Source of the DNA: Lytechinus pictus | Lineage: Eukaryota; Echinodermata; Echinoidea; Temnopleuroida; Toxopneustidae | DNA: 64,000 nucleotides | Reading direction: 5' to 3' | Assembly (NCBI RefSeq): GCF_037042905.1 | Contig: NC_087257.1 | Span: forward strand, 13,862,001-13,926,000 | Notes under the pieces: generated by a model | What the model was told of the DNA's origin: nothing | The model's input: the letters and a program-made list of their open reading frames with translations, nothing else | Databases searched by the model: none | Translations under genes and position numbers: made by a program | Shown here: positions 22,776-34,706 of the stretch, in pieces | How positions within the stretch are numbered: position 1 is the stretch's first letter | Layout of the letters: the number at the start of each line of letters is the position of its first letter

Positions 22776-23890
22776 TATCTAATTATATATCTATGCTCTT
22801 TTCTAAGAAAAAAACTAAGAAGTGACTGTCATAATATTTATATATATATGTACATAATTATGTGTGTGTATAACAGAACAATGGAAAACTCAATTGTGCC
22901 CCCCCCCCCCACCTTTGAGGAGAGATTTCAGCACCCCCACTGAAAAAATCGTTCCCAGGTCCCTGATAGAGTAGCCCCTACTTGGTTTATGAACAACAAA
23001 ACAAATATATATAATCTACCCGGGAATCTTACCTTAAGAATTAATCTTCTCAGGATGACAGCATATCAGATATGGAACACGGGATGGAACAGTTTGGCAT
23101 AAAAATGAAGTTGTGTTACATGTATTATCATACAGTAAGTGGAATTGGAAATGAAAGCTTGCCTTTACGGATGTTTAACGAAAATATTTCAAAGGCAGAC
23201 ACCAGTCACAAGAGCCAGACACTTGAGCCAGACACCCCCTCCCCTATCTCTCTCTCCCAGCACGCGACGGGGAGTTTGTTTAGTCACCCGCAACGTTCGG
23301 CACGCGCATAATGGGACACTAACTTGGAACGATTTTTGTGATAAATACGGCGAACATGTGGTTGAAAAATTGGTTATATCTCCATAAAATGCACGTATAT
23401 GCAGCTAAATTTGGTATCAGTGTAAAGCATAAACTATAACAGAGACCGTCATGGTATTTACAGCGCAGCAATCGGCAGCAATTTGTAAAAGAAATGCTCA
23501 TGAAAAAAAAAGTTGCTAAAACCCCCCATTGTGAAATGGTTTCGTCCAAAATTGCCTCTGAAGGGATTATCATTTTATCTTGAAAATCTTTGATCACTTA
23601 AAACAATCATTCATCAAAGAGCACCGTGAATTATAAATAAATTCAGCAATCCGTTTTGTTAAAACAGTGAAATATCTAAAACGTGTCATTTACACATGCG
23701 GTAGCCGTAAAGAGTCATTTCCCGGTAATATTGAATAAAAATGGGCAACTAAAAATCAATTAAATGGAGAAATATTGTATGGAGGCATTCTACAGGTTCT
23801 TATCTTTGCTTAGAACATGAAAAAAACAATATTTGTTCCATGACCAAAAATTAGTTCTGGCGCACTTTTGCTCTCTCCTGGCCCACTGTG

Positions 23891-26800
23891 CACAGTGGGC
23901 CAGAATGAACCCAAAGTGCGCCAAAACCCATTATTCACAAATTTGTACGATTAAATTTAGTACGTAGGGGTAATTTCACCCGTAGAATTCAATAAAAGTA
24001 CTTTCAAATATTGATGACGTCGTTAAAATACTGTTTTCTGATTGGCTGTTAACATTTGAGAAGAAATTACATGTTTCTAATTCTACAATAGGTTTCAAAT
24101 TTTCAGAAACTAGTTTTAGAAAAATTTCAGCAATAATTAAAAATATTAGCAAACAGCAAACACACAAACAGGCAAACAAACAAGAAAAGTCTGTGCTCGG
24201 GGTACAAAATTAATAATTCAATTGGTGACTTGAGTATCGCTTAAAGAGGGCGCCCTACCATGAATCCGGAATTGTAAAATTCAGAGAGTGAAATTGTAAA
24301 AAAAATGAAAAGGAGTATTTTCATTCCCTGGGTACACTGATTAACCACACCTACATAAATTAAAATGGATTGATACCAGAAGTGGACAGTGAAATCTTTA
24401 AAATAATGATTCCAGTGATAAATAATAGAGGCCGGGTCCTCTGCAGGTTAATTAGTACAAGGCCCTACAAGGCCTACCTATTACGCCAAGAACGGCGTAT
24501 ACAAAGTTATTCCGGATCAGAATCTCTCTCTCTATCTCACCAACTATTATGTATTTGGTGAGAGGATCTTTTAGCATACTTTGAACATCAGGGGGAAGAG
24601 GCTGTGATTGTTGTACTCTTAAAAACTTGCTACTAATCACAATGTCACCTGTTACCATTAGTCTGTGGAAAACATATAAAGTCAATGAGAGTCATACACC
24701 AAACAATCCTTGAAATGATAATATACACTTCCTTCCTGATCGATACTAACCAGTGTAGTAAAATCACGCGAAATCGTCATTACGCAAACATGTAATAAAA
24801 TGAGGTCACCACAGTGAATCGATTACAGCGAGAGCGCTGCACATTGCCAACGGTTCACAAAGATTTGCACGCAAACCTATGAGAAACAAGCGAGAGCGAA
24901 CGATTCCACGAGCTCTTCCCCCTTCTTTTCCTTCCCGGCGATTTGTCCCAAAACAAAATGATTTCCGCAAACTACGATACTTTGTTTTTCAACTTTATTA
25001 GCATCCGATCTATCCACGCCGATTAGATTTTTACCGTGCCATTTTGTTATAAATTAGCGAAAGAACATGTACATCAGTTTTGCCAAGCAGAATAAAACGA
25101 CTGGTAGGCGTTTATGACAGCCGTCATTCACGTAAACTTTTGTATCCGATATGTGAACTTTCATTCTACACGTAGTGTACTGGTATGCACACAACATCAT
25201 ACTACTACAGTGATATTGAAGGTTATTTGAGTTAGTTTTAATATTCAGAGGTGATAGCAACGGGAGTATAAGATTGACATGTACAATAAAAACCAGTAAA
25301 AACTAAATAAAAAAGATGAGTCCTTGATGCAGTTCACTGACACAGTGAAGGAATTATCAGGATCATCAATTACAAAACAGATGAACATAATGAAATTATA
25401 AAACTTACATGACTTGTTCAATATCACATGAATCATAATATCCCTTATTTTCCTTTGGCTTTATAATCACTGTTAAGTGCAGAAAGGGGGAAACGGTGAC
25501 TAATTTAACTGGTACTGGCTGGTTGGTCCCGTAGTCAGTTAGCATGTTTTGTAGGCCTACATTCACAATGATCACGATGGTCAGAGAACAATTTCCCTCA
25601 TTCCTCTCAATTCTCTCTCATCATGCTTATCATTACATGTATCATGTGTATACCAGGGAGATGGGGTTTGGTGTGTGCATGGAGCTACTAACCGGTGTGT
25701 GCATGCAAGGAGAGATAACTGAGGTATAGGCCTAAGTTTGTGTGTAAGTTCATTGGGCATGTTGGGTCGGCTCTTCGGTCAAGAGGTGCTGTGTGCATCA
25801 TCGCACGATGCAAGCTTCTGTGTCAAACACGCGCGAAACGACTAATAACAGGCTACGAAAATCACTCGACCGTGCTGCCGCTATGCGAATTCGGTGTGCG
25901 AAGATTACGTAACTTTCACCGAAATTAACGCTACACCGTAATGACGATTTCGCGTTATTTTACTACACTGCTAACGATTATAGCAAATTTAGAATGAGCC
26001 AAGAGATAAACAAATTCATACGTGTATGTGAAGTTACAAACCCTTTTAGGGGGATAAATACTAATAATGATAATGCAACTTATACATGTAATAGAGCCCA
26101 CGTATCATGCGTATATCCCATCTCTGTCCTATACACATTTCATATTTTGTCAGAAAACTGCGTGAGACCTATCACATCCCTAGTCATGTGTGTTATAGCG
26201 ATATAGAGTAGCCCCTACTTGGTTTATGAACAACAAAACAAATATATATAATCTACCCGGGAATCTTACCTTAAGAATTAATCTTCTCAGGATGACAGCA
26301 TATCAGATATGGAACACGGGATGGAACAGTTTGGCATAAAAATGAAGTTGTGTTACATGTATTATCATACAGTAAGTGGAATTGGAAATGAAAGCTTGCC
26401 TTTACGGATGTTTAACGAAAATATTTCAAAGGCAGACACCAGTCACAAGAGCCAGACACTTGAGCCAGACACCCCCCCCCTATCTCTCTCTCCCAGCACG
26501 CGACGGGGAGTTTGTTTAGTCACCCGCAACGTTCGGCACGCGCATAATGGGACACTAACTTGGAACGATTTTTGTGATAAATACGGCGAACATGTGGTTG
26601 AAAAATTGGTTATATCTCCATAAAATGCACGTATATGCAGCTAAATTTGGTATCAGTGTAAAGCATAAACTATAACAGAGACCGTCATGGTATTTACAGC
26701 GCAGCAATCGGCAGCAATTTGTAAAAGAAATGCTCATGAAAAAAAAAGTTGCTAAAACCCCCCATTGTAAAATGGTTTCGTCCAAAATTGCCTCTGAAGG

Positions 26801-27126
26801 GATTATCATTTTATCTTGAAAATCTTTGATCACTTAAAACAATCATTCATCAAAGAGCACCGTGAATTATAAATAAATTCAGCAATCCGTTTTGTTAAAA
26901 CAGTGAAATATCTAAAACGTGTCATTTACACATGCGGTAGCCGTAAAGAGTCATTTCCCGGTAATATTGAATAAAAATGGGCAACTAAAAATCAATTAAA
27001 TGGAGAAATATTGTATGGAGGCATTCTACAGGTTCTTATCTTTGCTTAGAACATGAAAAAAACAATATTTGTTCCATGACCAAAAATTAGTTCTGGCGCA
27101 CTTTTGCTCTCTCCTGGCCCACTGTG
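23891..27126 (+). mobile_element. Transib-like element A, copy 3 (carries B)
   Basis: Begins with CACAGTG at 23891 immediately after CACTGTG of copy 2 and ends with CACTGTG at 27126 immediately before copy 4. At the left end a 23-base spacer (23898-23920) separates the heptamer from CCAAAACCC (23921-23929). It holds a complete element B at the CTAAC site. Confidence 0.8.
24751..25970 (+). mobile_element. DNA element B, 34-bp inverted ends, CTAAC duplication
   Basis: Ends CAGTGTAGTAAAATCACG and (reversed) CAGTGTAGTAAAATAACG continue as inverted repeats to GTCATTACG, one mismatch in 34. CTAAC precedes it (24746-24750) and follows it (25971-25975). A copy 2 has the empty site GATACTAACGATTA. 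It is 1220 bp with no recognised transposase, so probably non-autonomous. CAG ends with a 5-bp duplication suggest a hAT5-type family, as inference. Confidence 0.8.
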
Positions 27127-27984
27127 CACAGTGGGCCAGAATGAACCCAAAGTGCGCCAAAACCCATTATTCACAAATTTGTACGATTAAATTTAGTACG
27201 TAGGGGTAATTTCACCCGTAGAATTCAATAAAAGTACTTTCAAATATTGATGACGTCGTTAAAATACTGTTTTCTGATTGGCTGTTAACATTTGAGAAGA
27301 AATTACATGTTTCTAATTCTACAATAGGTTTCAAATTTTCAGAAACTAGTTTTAGAAAAATTTCAGCAATAATTAAAAATATTAGCAAACAGCAAACACA
27401 CAAACAGGCAAACAAACAAGAAAAGTCTGTGCTCGGGGTACAAAATTAATAATTCAATTGGTGACTTGAGTATCGCTTAAAGAGGGCGCCCTACCATGAA
27501 TCCGGAATTGTAAAATTCAGAGTGAAATTGTAAAAAAAATGAAAAGGAGTATTTTCATTCCCTGGGTACACTGATTAACCACACCTACATAAATTAAAAT
27601 GGATTGATACCAGAAGTGGACAGTGAAATCTTTAAAATAATGATTCCAGTGATAAATAATAGAGGCCGGGTCCTCTGCAGGTTAATTAGTACAAGGCCCT
27701 ACAAGGCCTACCTATTACACCAAGAACGGCGTATACAAAGTTATTCCGAATCAGAATCTGTCTCTCTATCTCACCAACTATTATGTATTTGGTGAGAGGA
27801 TCTTTTAGCATACTTTGAACATCAGGGGGAAGAGGCTGTGATTGTTGTACTCTTAAAAACTTGCTACTAATCACAATGTCACCTGTTACCATTAGTCTGT
27901 GGAAAACATATAAAGTCAATGAGAGTCATACACCAAACAATCCTTGAAATGATAATATACACTTCCTTCCTGATCGATACTAAC

Positions 27985-28336
27985 CAGTGTAGTAAAATCA
28001 CGCGAAATCGTCATTACGCAAACATGTAATAAAATGAGGTCACCACAGTGAATCGATTACAGCGAGAGCGCTGCACATTGCCAACGGTTCACAAAGACTT
28101 GCACGCAAACCTATGAGAAACAAGCGAGAGCGAACGATTCCACGAGCTCTTCCCCCTTCTTTTCCTTCCCGGCGATTTGTCCCAAAACAAAATGATTTCC
28201 GCAAACTACGATACTTTGTTTTTCAACTTTATTAGCATCCGATCTATCCACGCCGATTAGATTTTTACCGTGCCATTTTGTTATAAATTAGCGAAAGAAC
28301 ATGTACATCAGTTTTGCCAAGCAGAATAAAACGACT
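27985..28336 (+). mobile_element. Truncated element B
   Basis: The first 352 bp of B, nearly identical to 24751-25102, and then an abrupt jump to A sequence (AGAGCCCACGTATC). The right terminus and its CTAAC duplicate are deleted. Confidence 0.85.
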
Positions 28337-28568
28337 AGAGCCCACGTATCATGCGTATATCCCATCTCTGTCCTATACACAGTTTGGCATAAAAATGAAG
28401 TTGTGTTACATGTATTATCATACAGTTAGTGGAATTGGAAATGAAAGCTTGCCTTTACGGATGTTTAACGAAAATATTTCAAAGGCAGACACCAGTCACA
28501 AGAGCCAGACACTTGAGCCAGACACCCCCCTATCTCTCTCTCCCAGCACGCGACGGGGAGTTTGTTTA

Positions 28569-29763
28569 AGCCCCTTTCACAATTGACGTACGACCATTTG
28601 CGACCTTTTGGTCGTGCGACAGGCTGCAACAGGCATCAATCGCTAGTCATCTCATAAAATCGCACAGAGGCTTTCACAGTTGCAACAGCTGTCGTACAAC
28701 AAAAACAACCATTAAACTCCATTGCACGAGTAAGTCGCATATGCTCTTATTGTGCTCGTGCGATTACATGCGAGTGTTGCACGAGGGATTGCAAGTGGAA
28801 CGGTCGCATACATGCGAATGAAACGGTAGTGCAATGTTTTAAGTCGTTGCAATCGATCTTGAAACAGTCTTATGGCCCATAATATTATCGCACCCAGTCC
28901 ATGCAGTCGCAAGACAGGTCTCTGTACATGTAGGTCGCTTGCACAAGTACAAGTGTTGTACGACCTCCAGTCAAGTAAATGCGACTACTTAGTTGTGCCA
29001 CCTCTCGCACCAAGTCGTACAAAGTTGAACAACACTCGCACGATGATCGCCCGACCGATGGTACGACCCCGGGTACGGCCTGATGCGAGTGAATCGATCG
29101 TATTTGATCGCGTTCGGATTTTGAACATGTTCAAAGTTCAGATGTGACCAGTCACGACCACCTCGAGTTCGTGCGACCGTTTACAACGAATGCGAGTGCT
29201 CGCAAGACACCAAGAGATCGATCTTGCAACAACAAGGAAAAGCTGTTGCAGGCGGTCGTAAACTGGTCGGACGTCAATTGTGAAAGGGGCTGAACGGTCG
29301 CATACATGCGAATGCATCGGTAGTGGAATGTTGTAAGCCGTAATTTCGATCGGTCTTGCAACAGTCTTATATTATTGCACCCAGTCGCAAGACTGTTCTC
29401 TGTAGGTCTCCAGCACATGTGCAAGTGTTGTACGACCTCCAGTCGACTAAATGCGACTATACTTAGTCATGCCACCTCTCGCACCAAGTCGTACAACGTT
29501 GAACAACACTCACACGATGATCGCCCGACCGATGGTACGACCTGTTGCGAGTGAATCAATCGTATTTGATCGCGTTTGGATTTTGAACATGTTCAAAGTT
29601 CAGATGCGACCAGTCACGATCACCTCCGACCACCTCGAGTTTGTGCGATCGTCTACAACGACTGCGAGTGCTCGCAAGACACCAAGGGATCGATCGCGCA
29701 ACAACAAGGAAAAACTGTTGCAGGTGGTCGTAAACAGGTCGTACGTCAATTGTGAAAGGGGCT
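28569..29763. mobile_element. Harbinger-type MITE G with partial self-duplication
   Basis: Ends AGCCCCTTTCACAATTGACG and its complement CGTCAATTGTGAAAGGGGCT flanked by TTA (28566-28568 and 29764-29766). The empty site in other A copies is GTTTGTTTAGTCAC. A 3-bp TWA duplication is the PIF/Harbinger hallmark. A second end-like phrase (GTCAATTGTGAAAGGGGCT) at 29274-29292 marks a partial head-to-tail duplication: 29293-29763 repeats the second part of 28569-29292. GTCGTAC and TGCGAC words recur throughout. The open frames in it are not genes. Confidence 0.75.
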
Positions 29764-30934
29764 TTAGTCACCCGCAACGTTCGGCACGCGCATAATGGGA
29801 CACTAACTTGGAACGATTTTTGTGATAAATACGGCGAACATGTGGTTGAAAAATTGGTTATATCTCCATAAAATGCACGTATATGCAGCTAAATTTGGTA
29901 TCAGTGTAAAGCATAAACTATAACAGAGACCGTCATGGTATTTACAGCGCAGCAATCGGCAGCAATTTGTAAAAGAAATGCTCATGAAAAAAAAAGTTGC
30001 TAAAACCCCCCATTGTGAAATGGTTTCGTCCAAAATTGCCTCTGAAGGGATTATCATTTTATCTTGAAAATCTTTGATCACTTAAAACAATCATTCATCA
30101 AAGAGCACCGTGAATTAGAAATAAATTCAGCAATCCGTTTTGTTAAAACAGTGAAATATCTAAAACGTGTCATTTACACATGCGGTAGCCGTAAAGAGTC
30201 ATTTCCCGGTAATATTGAATAAAAATGGGCAACTAAAAATCAATTTAATGGAAAAATATTGTATGGAGGCATTCTACAGGTTCTTATCTTTGCTTAGAAC
30301 ATGAAAAAAACAAAATTTGTTCCATGACCAAAAATTAGTTTTGGCGCACTTTTCCTCTCTCCTGGCCCACTGTGCGGCGGCGGCGAAGTCAACATGAAAT
30401 CTTAACCGAGGTTAAGTTTTTGAAATGTCATAACTGTTAGGGTATAGATGTCTATTTCATGAAACTTAGGCATGCTAGGATTAATCAAAGTCTATTGACA
30501 CAGGTTATAGTTACAAAAGGTCGTCAAGGTTACCTGGAAATCCAACGTAGCGTCCACAACGACAGTCGTTAACTCCAAAAATAAAGTAAATCCTCAAAAT
30601 CAAAATCATCAAAAAGCTTTCAAGGAAAATAATGAATCAGGACATGTTTACAAGATAGTCATTGAGTGTGTCAGAGAATCCAAGATGACCTTCCAAAATG
30701 GCGTCTATAATGGACGTTGTAACTTTGAAATGGTCCAAAGTCATATAATATCCACCTGGTAGAAATAACTTTGGGGTCTACCATCATGGTTCCGAATGGA
30801 AAAATTACATTGGAAAATTGTCAAGGTTTATCAGTGGGGCAATTTTGCCAAAAAATTATGATGGCTTAAAAAATAGTTGTTATTTCTTAAAAATCTGGCT
30901 GCAAAGTTCATATACTCTCTACCTAGAAACATTT

Positions 30935-31490
30935 CGTTTTTGTTTAAAGAAAAACAATTATTGAATATCTATGATATTCACAAATTTTCTACATGTATAT
31001 TTATGTATAAATATGTTCATAACTCCTTGCCAAACTTTTTAGGTAATTGTTTTATTAAGAAAAAATATGTATATGATATGCGACAGAACGATAATTTGTA
31101 TGTACCAAATTACAAATATAATTTTTCTCGATCAACCGTTAAATATTCAGGACCGAGTATATGGAATAGCCTTCCTAGTAGCCTGAAATCTTGTCAAAGT
31201 CTTTCGACTTTTAAACGAACATTTATAAATTTTCTTCTGAACTCATATTAATTTGCCTTATCCGTCCCCCCCTTGGTTTTCGTTTTGGTAAATCTTTTGT
31301 GTTATAGGGATTGACCTTTGAAAGGTCTTGAGGCCTATTGTTAATCCCACCACTTTCTGTTAATATTTACTATATTTATAATGTACCCTTTTGTATTCAC
31401 GTTTGAATGTATTTTTTAATGTGTTTTTTATGCTATTGTACCTTTTTTTTTACCAGATTGTGGAAATAAATAAATCTAAATCTAAAATCT
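30935..31490 (+). mobile_element. 5'-truncated LINE, CR1/L2-like tail of ORF2
   Basis: Inserted into E: copy 2 of E reads uninterrupted (GAAACATTTTTGTGTCTTTC), with ATTT possibly duplicated. Its frame, open to 31251, contains FMYKYVHNSLPNFL, then YSGPSIWNSLPSSLK, LSTFKRTFINFLL and Y, the usual end of the reverse transcriptase ORF of CR1/L2-type LINEs. A tail of AAATCT repeats follows at about 31460-31490. The first 18 codons of the open frame (30877-30934) belong to E and not to the LINE. Confidence 0.8.
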
Positions 31491-32525
31491 AAATTTCTGT
31501 GTCTTTCTCATGATTTCAAGGGTCAAATAATATAGATGAAGACGAATTACAGGGATACACTGTTGTCCATTTAGTCAAAAAATTGAAGAACGCTCAAAAA
31601 ATTACATTCGAATTGGCCACCATTGTTGCAAAAATGACAATACTTCATATTCCATCTAGTGCCACTATTTTGGTGTCTCTGTTTCTAAGACTCATGAAAA
31701 TATGTTTTACAAGAATTAGTGACATAATTATATAGTGGTGCAACAATAAGTAAACATCCGAAAAACAAACTTTAAAAAATAAGGTACACTTTCACCTAAA
31801 AATTTCCATAATTCACTGATAATTATTTCAAGACACGTCATTTTTGTGCTTAGGACTATCATATGGTTACATAATTAGGGAACAGCAGTAATTTTAACGC
31901 AATTTTAGAAGTCGCTTTGGACTTTTTACGACGAAAAGGAAACTAACCATCCTTTTTATTTGTCCCAATTTATTATTTTAGCCTTCAAACCACAATAGTG
32001 TAGATTTTGTTCACCTAAATATGACTATGTTTAGGTGTTGGAAGTCTTTTTAGACTCATTTTGAAAGCCATCTTTAAATAATAGGCAAAATGCATAGCTT
32101 CATACCATTGTAACTAATTCAAAAGTATTATTTAACCCTTGAAACCGCAGTGTAGACACCAACATCATATCTCCCACATGGATTCTAAATAGATTATGTC
32201 AATTTTTAAGTATCAGCAGCCATTTTAGACTCCTTAATTGGAAGCCATCTTGGAATTTAGACATACAGGACCATTGATTGCCTTTGTAACTTATCCAAAT
32301 GTATTACTTGACCATTTACACCAAGGGTTAGACAACATAATCATATACCCCAGGCGGATATTAAACAAACTATGTCAATTTTTAGGTAATAATAGCCATT
32401 TTAGACTGCAATTTTGGAAGCCTTTTAGGATTCTTGGACATGCTGGACCTCTGACTGTCCTTGTAACTTGTCCTAATTTATTACTTGACCCTTTAAACCA
32501 TGGGTTAAACACCCAAATCATATAT

Positions 32526-34227
32526 AGTCCGGGGGCTGGTGGAGTTTATTCAGCTGATCGGGTACAAAAGGTTTGATGGTCCCAACATGTTGGCATGATA
32601 TCAGTGGTCAAGGAAATATGTTGCTGCCGGGTCATATCCTGTACGGAAGGCCCAGAGGACCCCATTTTTGTCGGCCATCTTGGATTTTTCATGAAAATCA
32701 ATTATTTTCATTTTTTCGCACAAACAAATGAAAAAAATTAAATAAATACGCATTTCACAATGATTTAGATAGTATAAATCGATTGCAATCGTTTTCTGGA
32801 CAGGCCGGTTAATATTTTTTGATAAATGTAAGAATTTATGCCAAAATTAGCTTTTTAGCAGAAACACCCTTTAACCTCATTGGGGGCTCCATATTTGCAG
32901 ATTTTTCCATAAATTTGCAAAATACGGAAAAAGGGGATGGTGTCTTCGGCAACCCACTGACGGGGGTGGCTTCAATTTTCCAGCAATTCTTTATATGTAG
33001 TAGATATAAGAATTTCTACTCTTTTGTCTCCAAGTGGTTTAAAACAATAAAAGTGGCTTCACTACATAGAAGAATCACTGTTTTTACCAATGTGGTTCCA
33101 AAATTTTGAATTTTCCGAGAAATGGGCAAAATACGAAAAAGGGGCTGGGTGACTTGGGGCAGCCCCCTGAGAGGGTAGGCTTTGCTGTGCCCTCACTTCT
33201 TTAAATGCTGCTGATAGAGAATAGCCTACTCTTCCGTCTCTAAGTGACTTCAAGAAGATAAATGTTGTTTTTTACCTATCCGAAACATCATTTTGCCACA
33301 TTGAGGGCTCCAAAAGGCAAGATATTTTAATAGTCAAGCTTCGGATAAGGGTGGGGTACCTTCGACAGGCTCTTGCGGGACTATGTTTTAAGGTGCCCGA
33401 ATGTAATTGCTTGCGACACGCAAAGCAATGCCTCCTCTTACTTTTCAAAGAGGTTTCATTAACATAAAAGTTATTTAATATGTAAAAAACGCCTTTCGCC
33501 CCCATACCCATATATGTAATATACACTTTTCTAACGCGACGCTAATTACATGCATTTATGCGTGCTAGTCACACCAACAAAGGCGAGGCAAGACCGATCG
33601 AGTCTATTGTACTCTTTTGAAAGGCAAGCCAGCGAGCACATTGTAGTCGGTATCTGTAGTGTGACTATGACGGAGGTTGCTTTTTGGTGTCATTTTATCG
33701 CAATATCGGGGAATACATTTGGGGGTATTTTCCCTATATCTAAGCAAGTTAAGACATTAATACGGTCATGAAGCATATCAATGTTCTCGTTAATATATCC
33801 TCTTTCGTGTAGAGTGCTGATATTTTGCATTAATTGTTGATATTAATGACAAAACAGAAAGATATCAATGCACATGCAAATTTTTGCCTAAAAACATGGA
33901 AATTTTGGCATAAATTCTTACACTTATCAAAAAATATTAACCGGACTGTCCAGAAAACGATTGCAATCGATTTATACTATCTAAATCATTGTGAATTGCG
34001 TATTTACTTTTATTTTTTAATTTGTTTGTGCGAAAAAATGAAAATAATTGATTTTCATGAAAAATCCAAGATGGCCGACAAAAATGGGGTCCTCTGGGCC
34101 TTCCGTACAGGATATGACCCGGCAGCAACATATTTCCTTGACCACTGATATCATGCCAACATGTTGGGACCATCAAACCTTTTGTACCCGATCAGCTGAA
34201 TAAACCCCCCCCCCCAGCCCCCGGACT
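32526..34227. mobile_element. Fold-back DNA element D with about 320-bp inverted ends
   Basis: Starts AGTCCGGGGGCTGG and ends CCAGCCCCCGGACT. Arms 32526 to about 32845 and 33905-34227 are inverted copies, including GATCGGGTACAAAAGG and the AAAATGGGGTCCTCTGG region. Flanks CATATA and AATACCCC against the E phrase CATATACCCC imply a short ATA or TA duplication. The interior has two to three tandem units of about 220 bp (AAATACG(G/A)AAAAAGGGG phrase). No transposase is seen. Confidence 0.75.
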
Positions 34228-34373
34228 AATACCCCAGGCTAATATCAAACAAACTATGTCAGTTTATCCGGTAATAACGACCTATATAGACTCCATTGTT
34301 GGAAGCCATTATGGATTTTTGGACACACTGGAACCACTAGCTGTCCTTGTAACTTCTCCCAATCTAATACTTG

Positions 34374-34706
34374 ACCCTTTAAACCATGCGTTATACAAAA
34401 AAATCATATTCTGCAGGCGGTTATTAAACAAACTGTGTCTGTTTGTAATTAACGATACCCTTTAAACCATGCGTTATTCTAAAAAAATCATATTCTGCAG
34501 GCGGTTATTAAACAAACTGTGTCTGTTTGTAATTAACGAGACCCTTTAAACCATGCGTTATACTAAAAAATCATATTCTGCAGGCGGTTATCAAACAAAC
34601 TGTGTCTGTTTGTAATTAACGAGACCCTTTAAACCATGCGTTATACTAAAAAATCATATTCTGCAGGCGGTTATCAAACAAACTGTGTCTGTTTGTAATT
34701 AACGAC
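34374..34706. repeat. 83-84 bp tandem repeat, four copies
   Basis: Units begin ACCCTTTAAACCATGCGTTA at 34374, 34457, 34541 and 34624 and are almost identical, which points to a recent local expansion inside repeat E. Confidence 0.9.

Larger units (their letters stand above)
20637..22965 (+). mobile_element. DNA element C with CAGGGACCTGGGAA inverted ends
   Basis: 14-bp perfect terminal inverted repeats, CAGGGACCTGGGAA and TTCCCAGGTCCCTG. Other A copies have the empty site GCGATATAGAGTAG, while the filled site reads GCGATA...ATAGAG, so the duplication is short and not cleanly resolved. The left end (GGGGGTGCTG phrase) recurs at 21070-21155. It contains eight spaced copies of GCTCGCGCTTCGCGCTCGC and, within it, a palindromic MITE. 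No transposase is recognised. Family is undetermined. Confidence 0.75.
19552..23890 (+). mobile_element. Transib-like element A, copy 2 (carries C)
   Basis: Same ends as copy 1. It is split by element C (20637-22965); removing C restores the A sequence found in the other copies. Its right end fuses without any spacer to copy 3 at 23890/23891. CGGCG precedes it (19547-19551) and follows copy 4 (30375-30379), so the three fused copies behave as one insertion with a 5-bp CGNCG duplication. Confidence 0.8.
27127..30374 (+). mobile_element. Transib-like element A, copy 4 (carries B fragment and G)
   Basis: Fused head-to-tail to copy 3. It shares the B insertion at the identical site, so copies 3 and 4 arose by duplication after B inserted. 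It then lost the rest of B and flanking A sequence (jump at about 28336), plus a further segment at about 28380, and gained element G (28569-29763). It ends CACTGTG at 30374, followed by CGGCG. Confidence 0.8.

Noticed and set aside
28314..29795. Frames of 66-114 codons in element G
   Set aside because: Created by GTCGTAC/TGCGAC word repeats; the two halves give the same peptides because of internal duplication.
9019..30374. RAG1- or Transib-type transposase gene inside A
   Set aside because: No frame longer than about 100 codons and no recognisable catalytic core in any copy.
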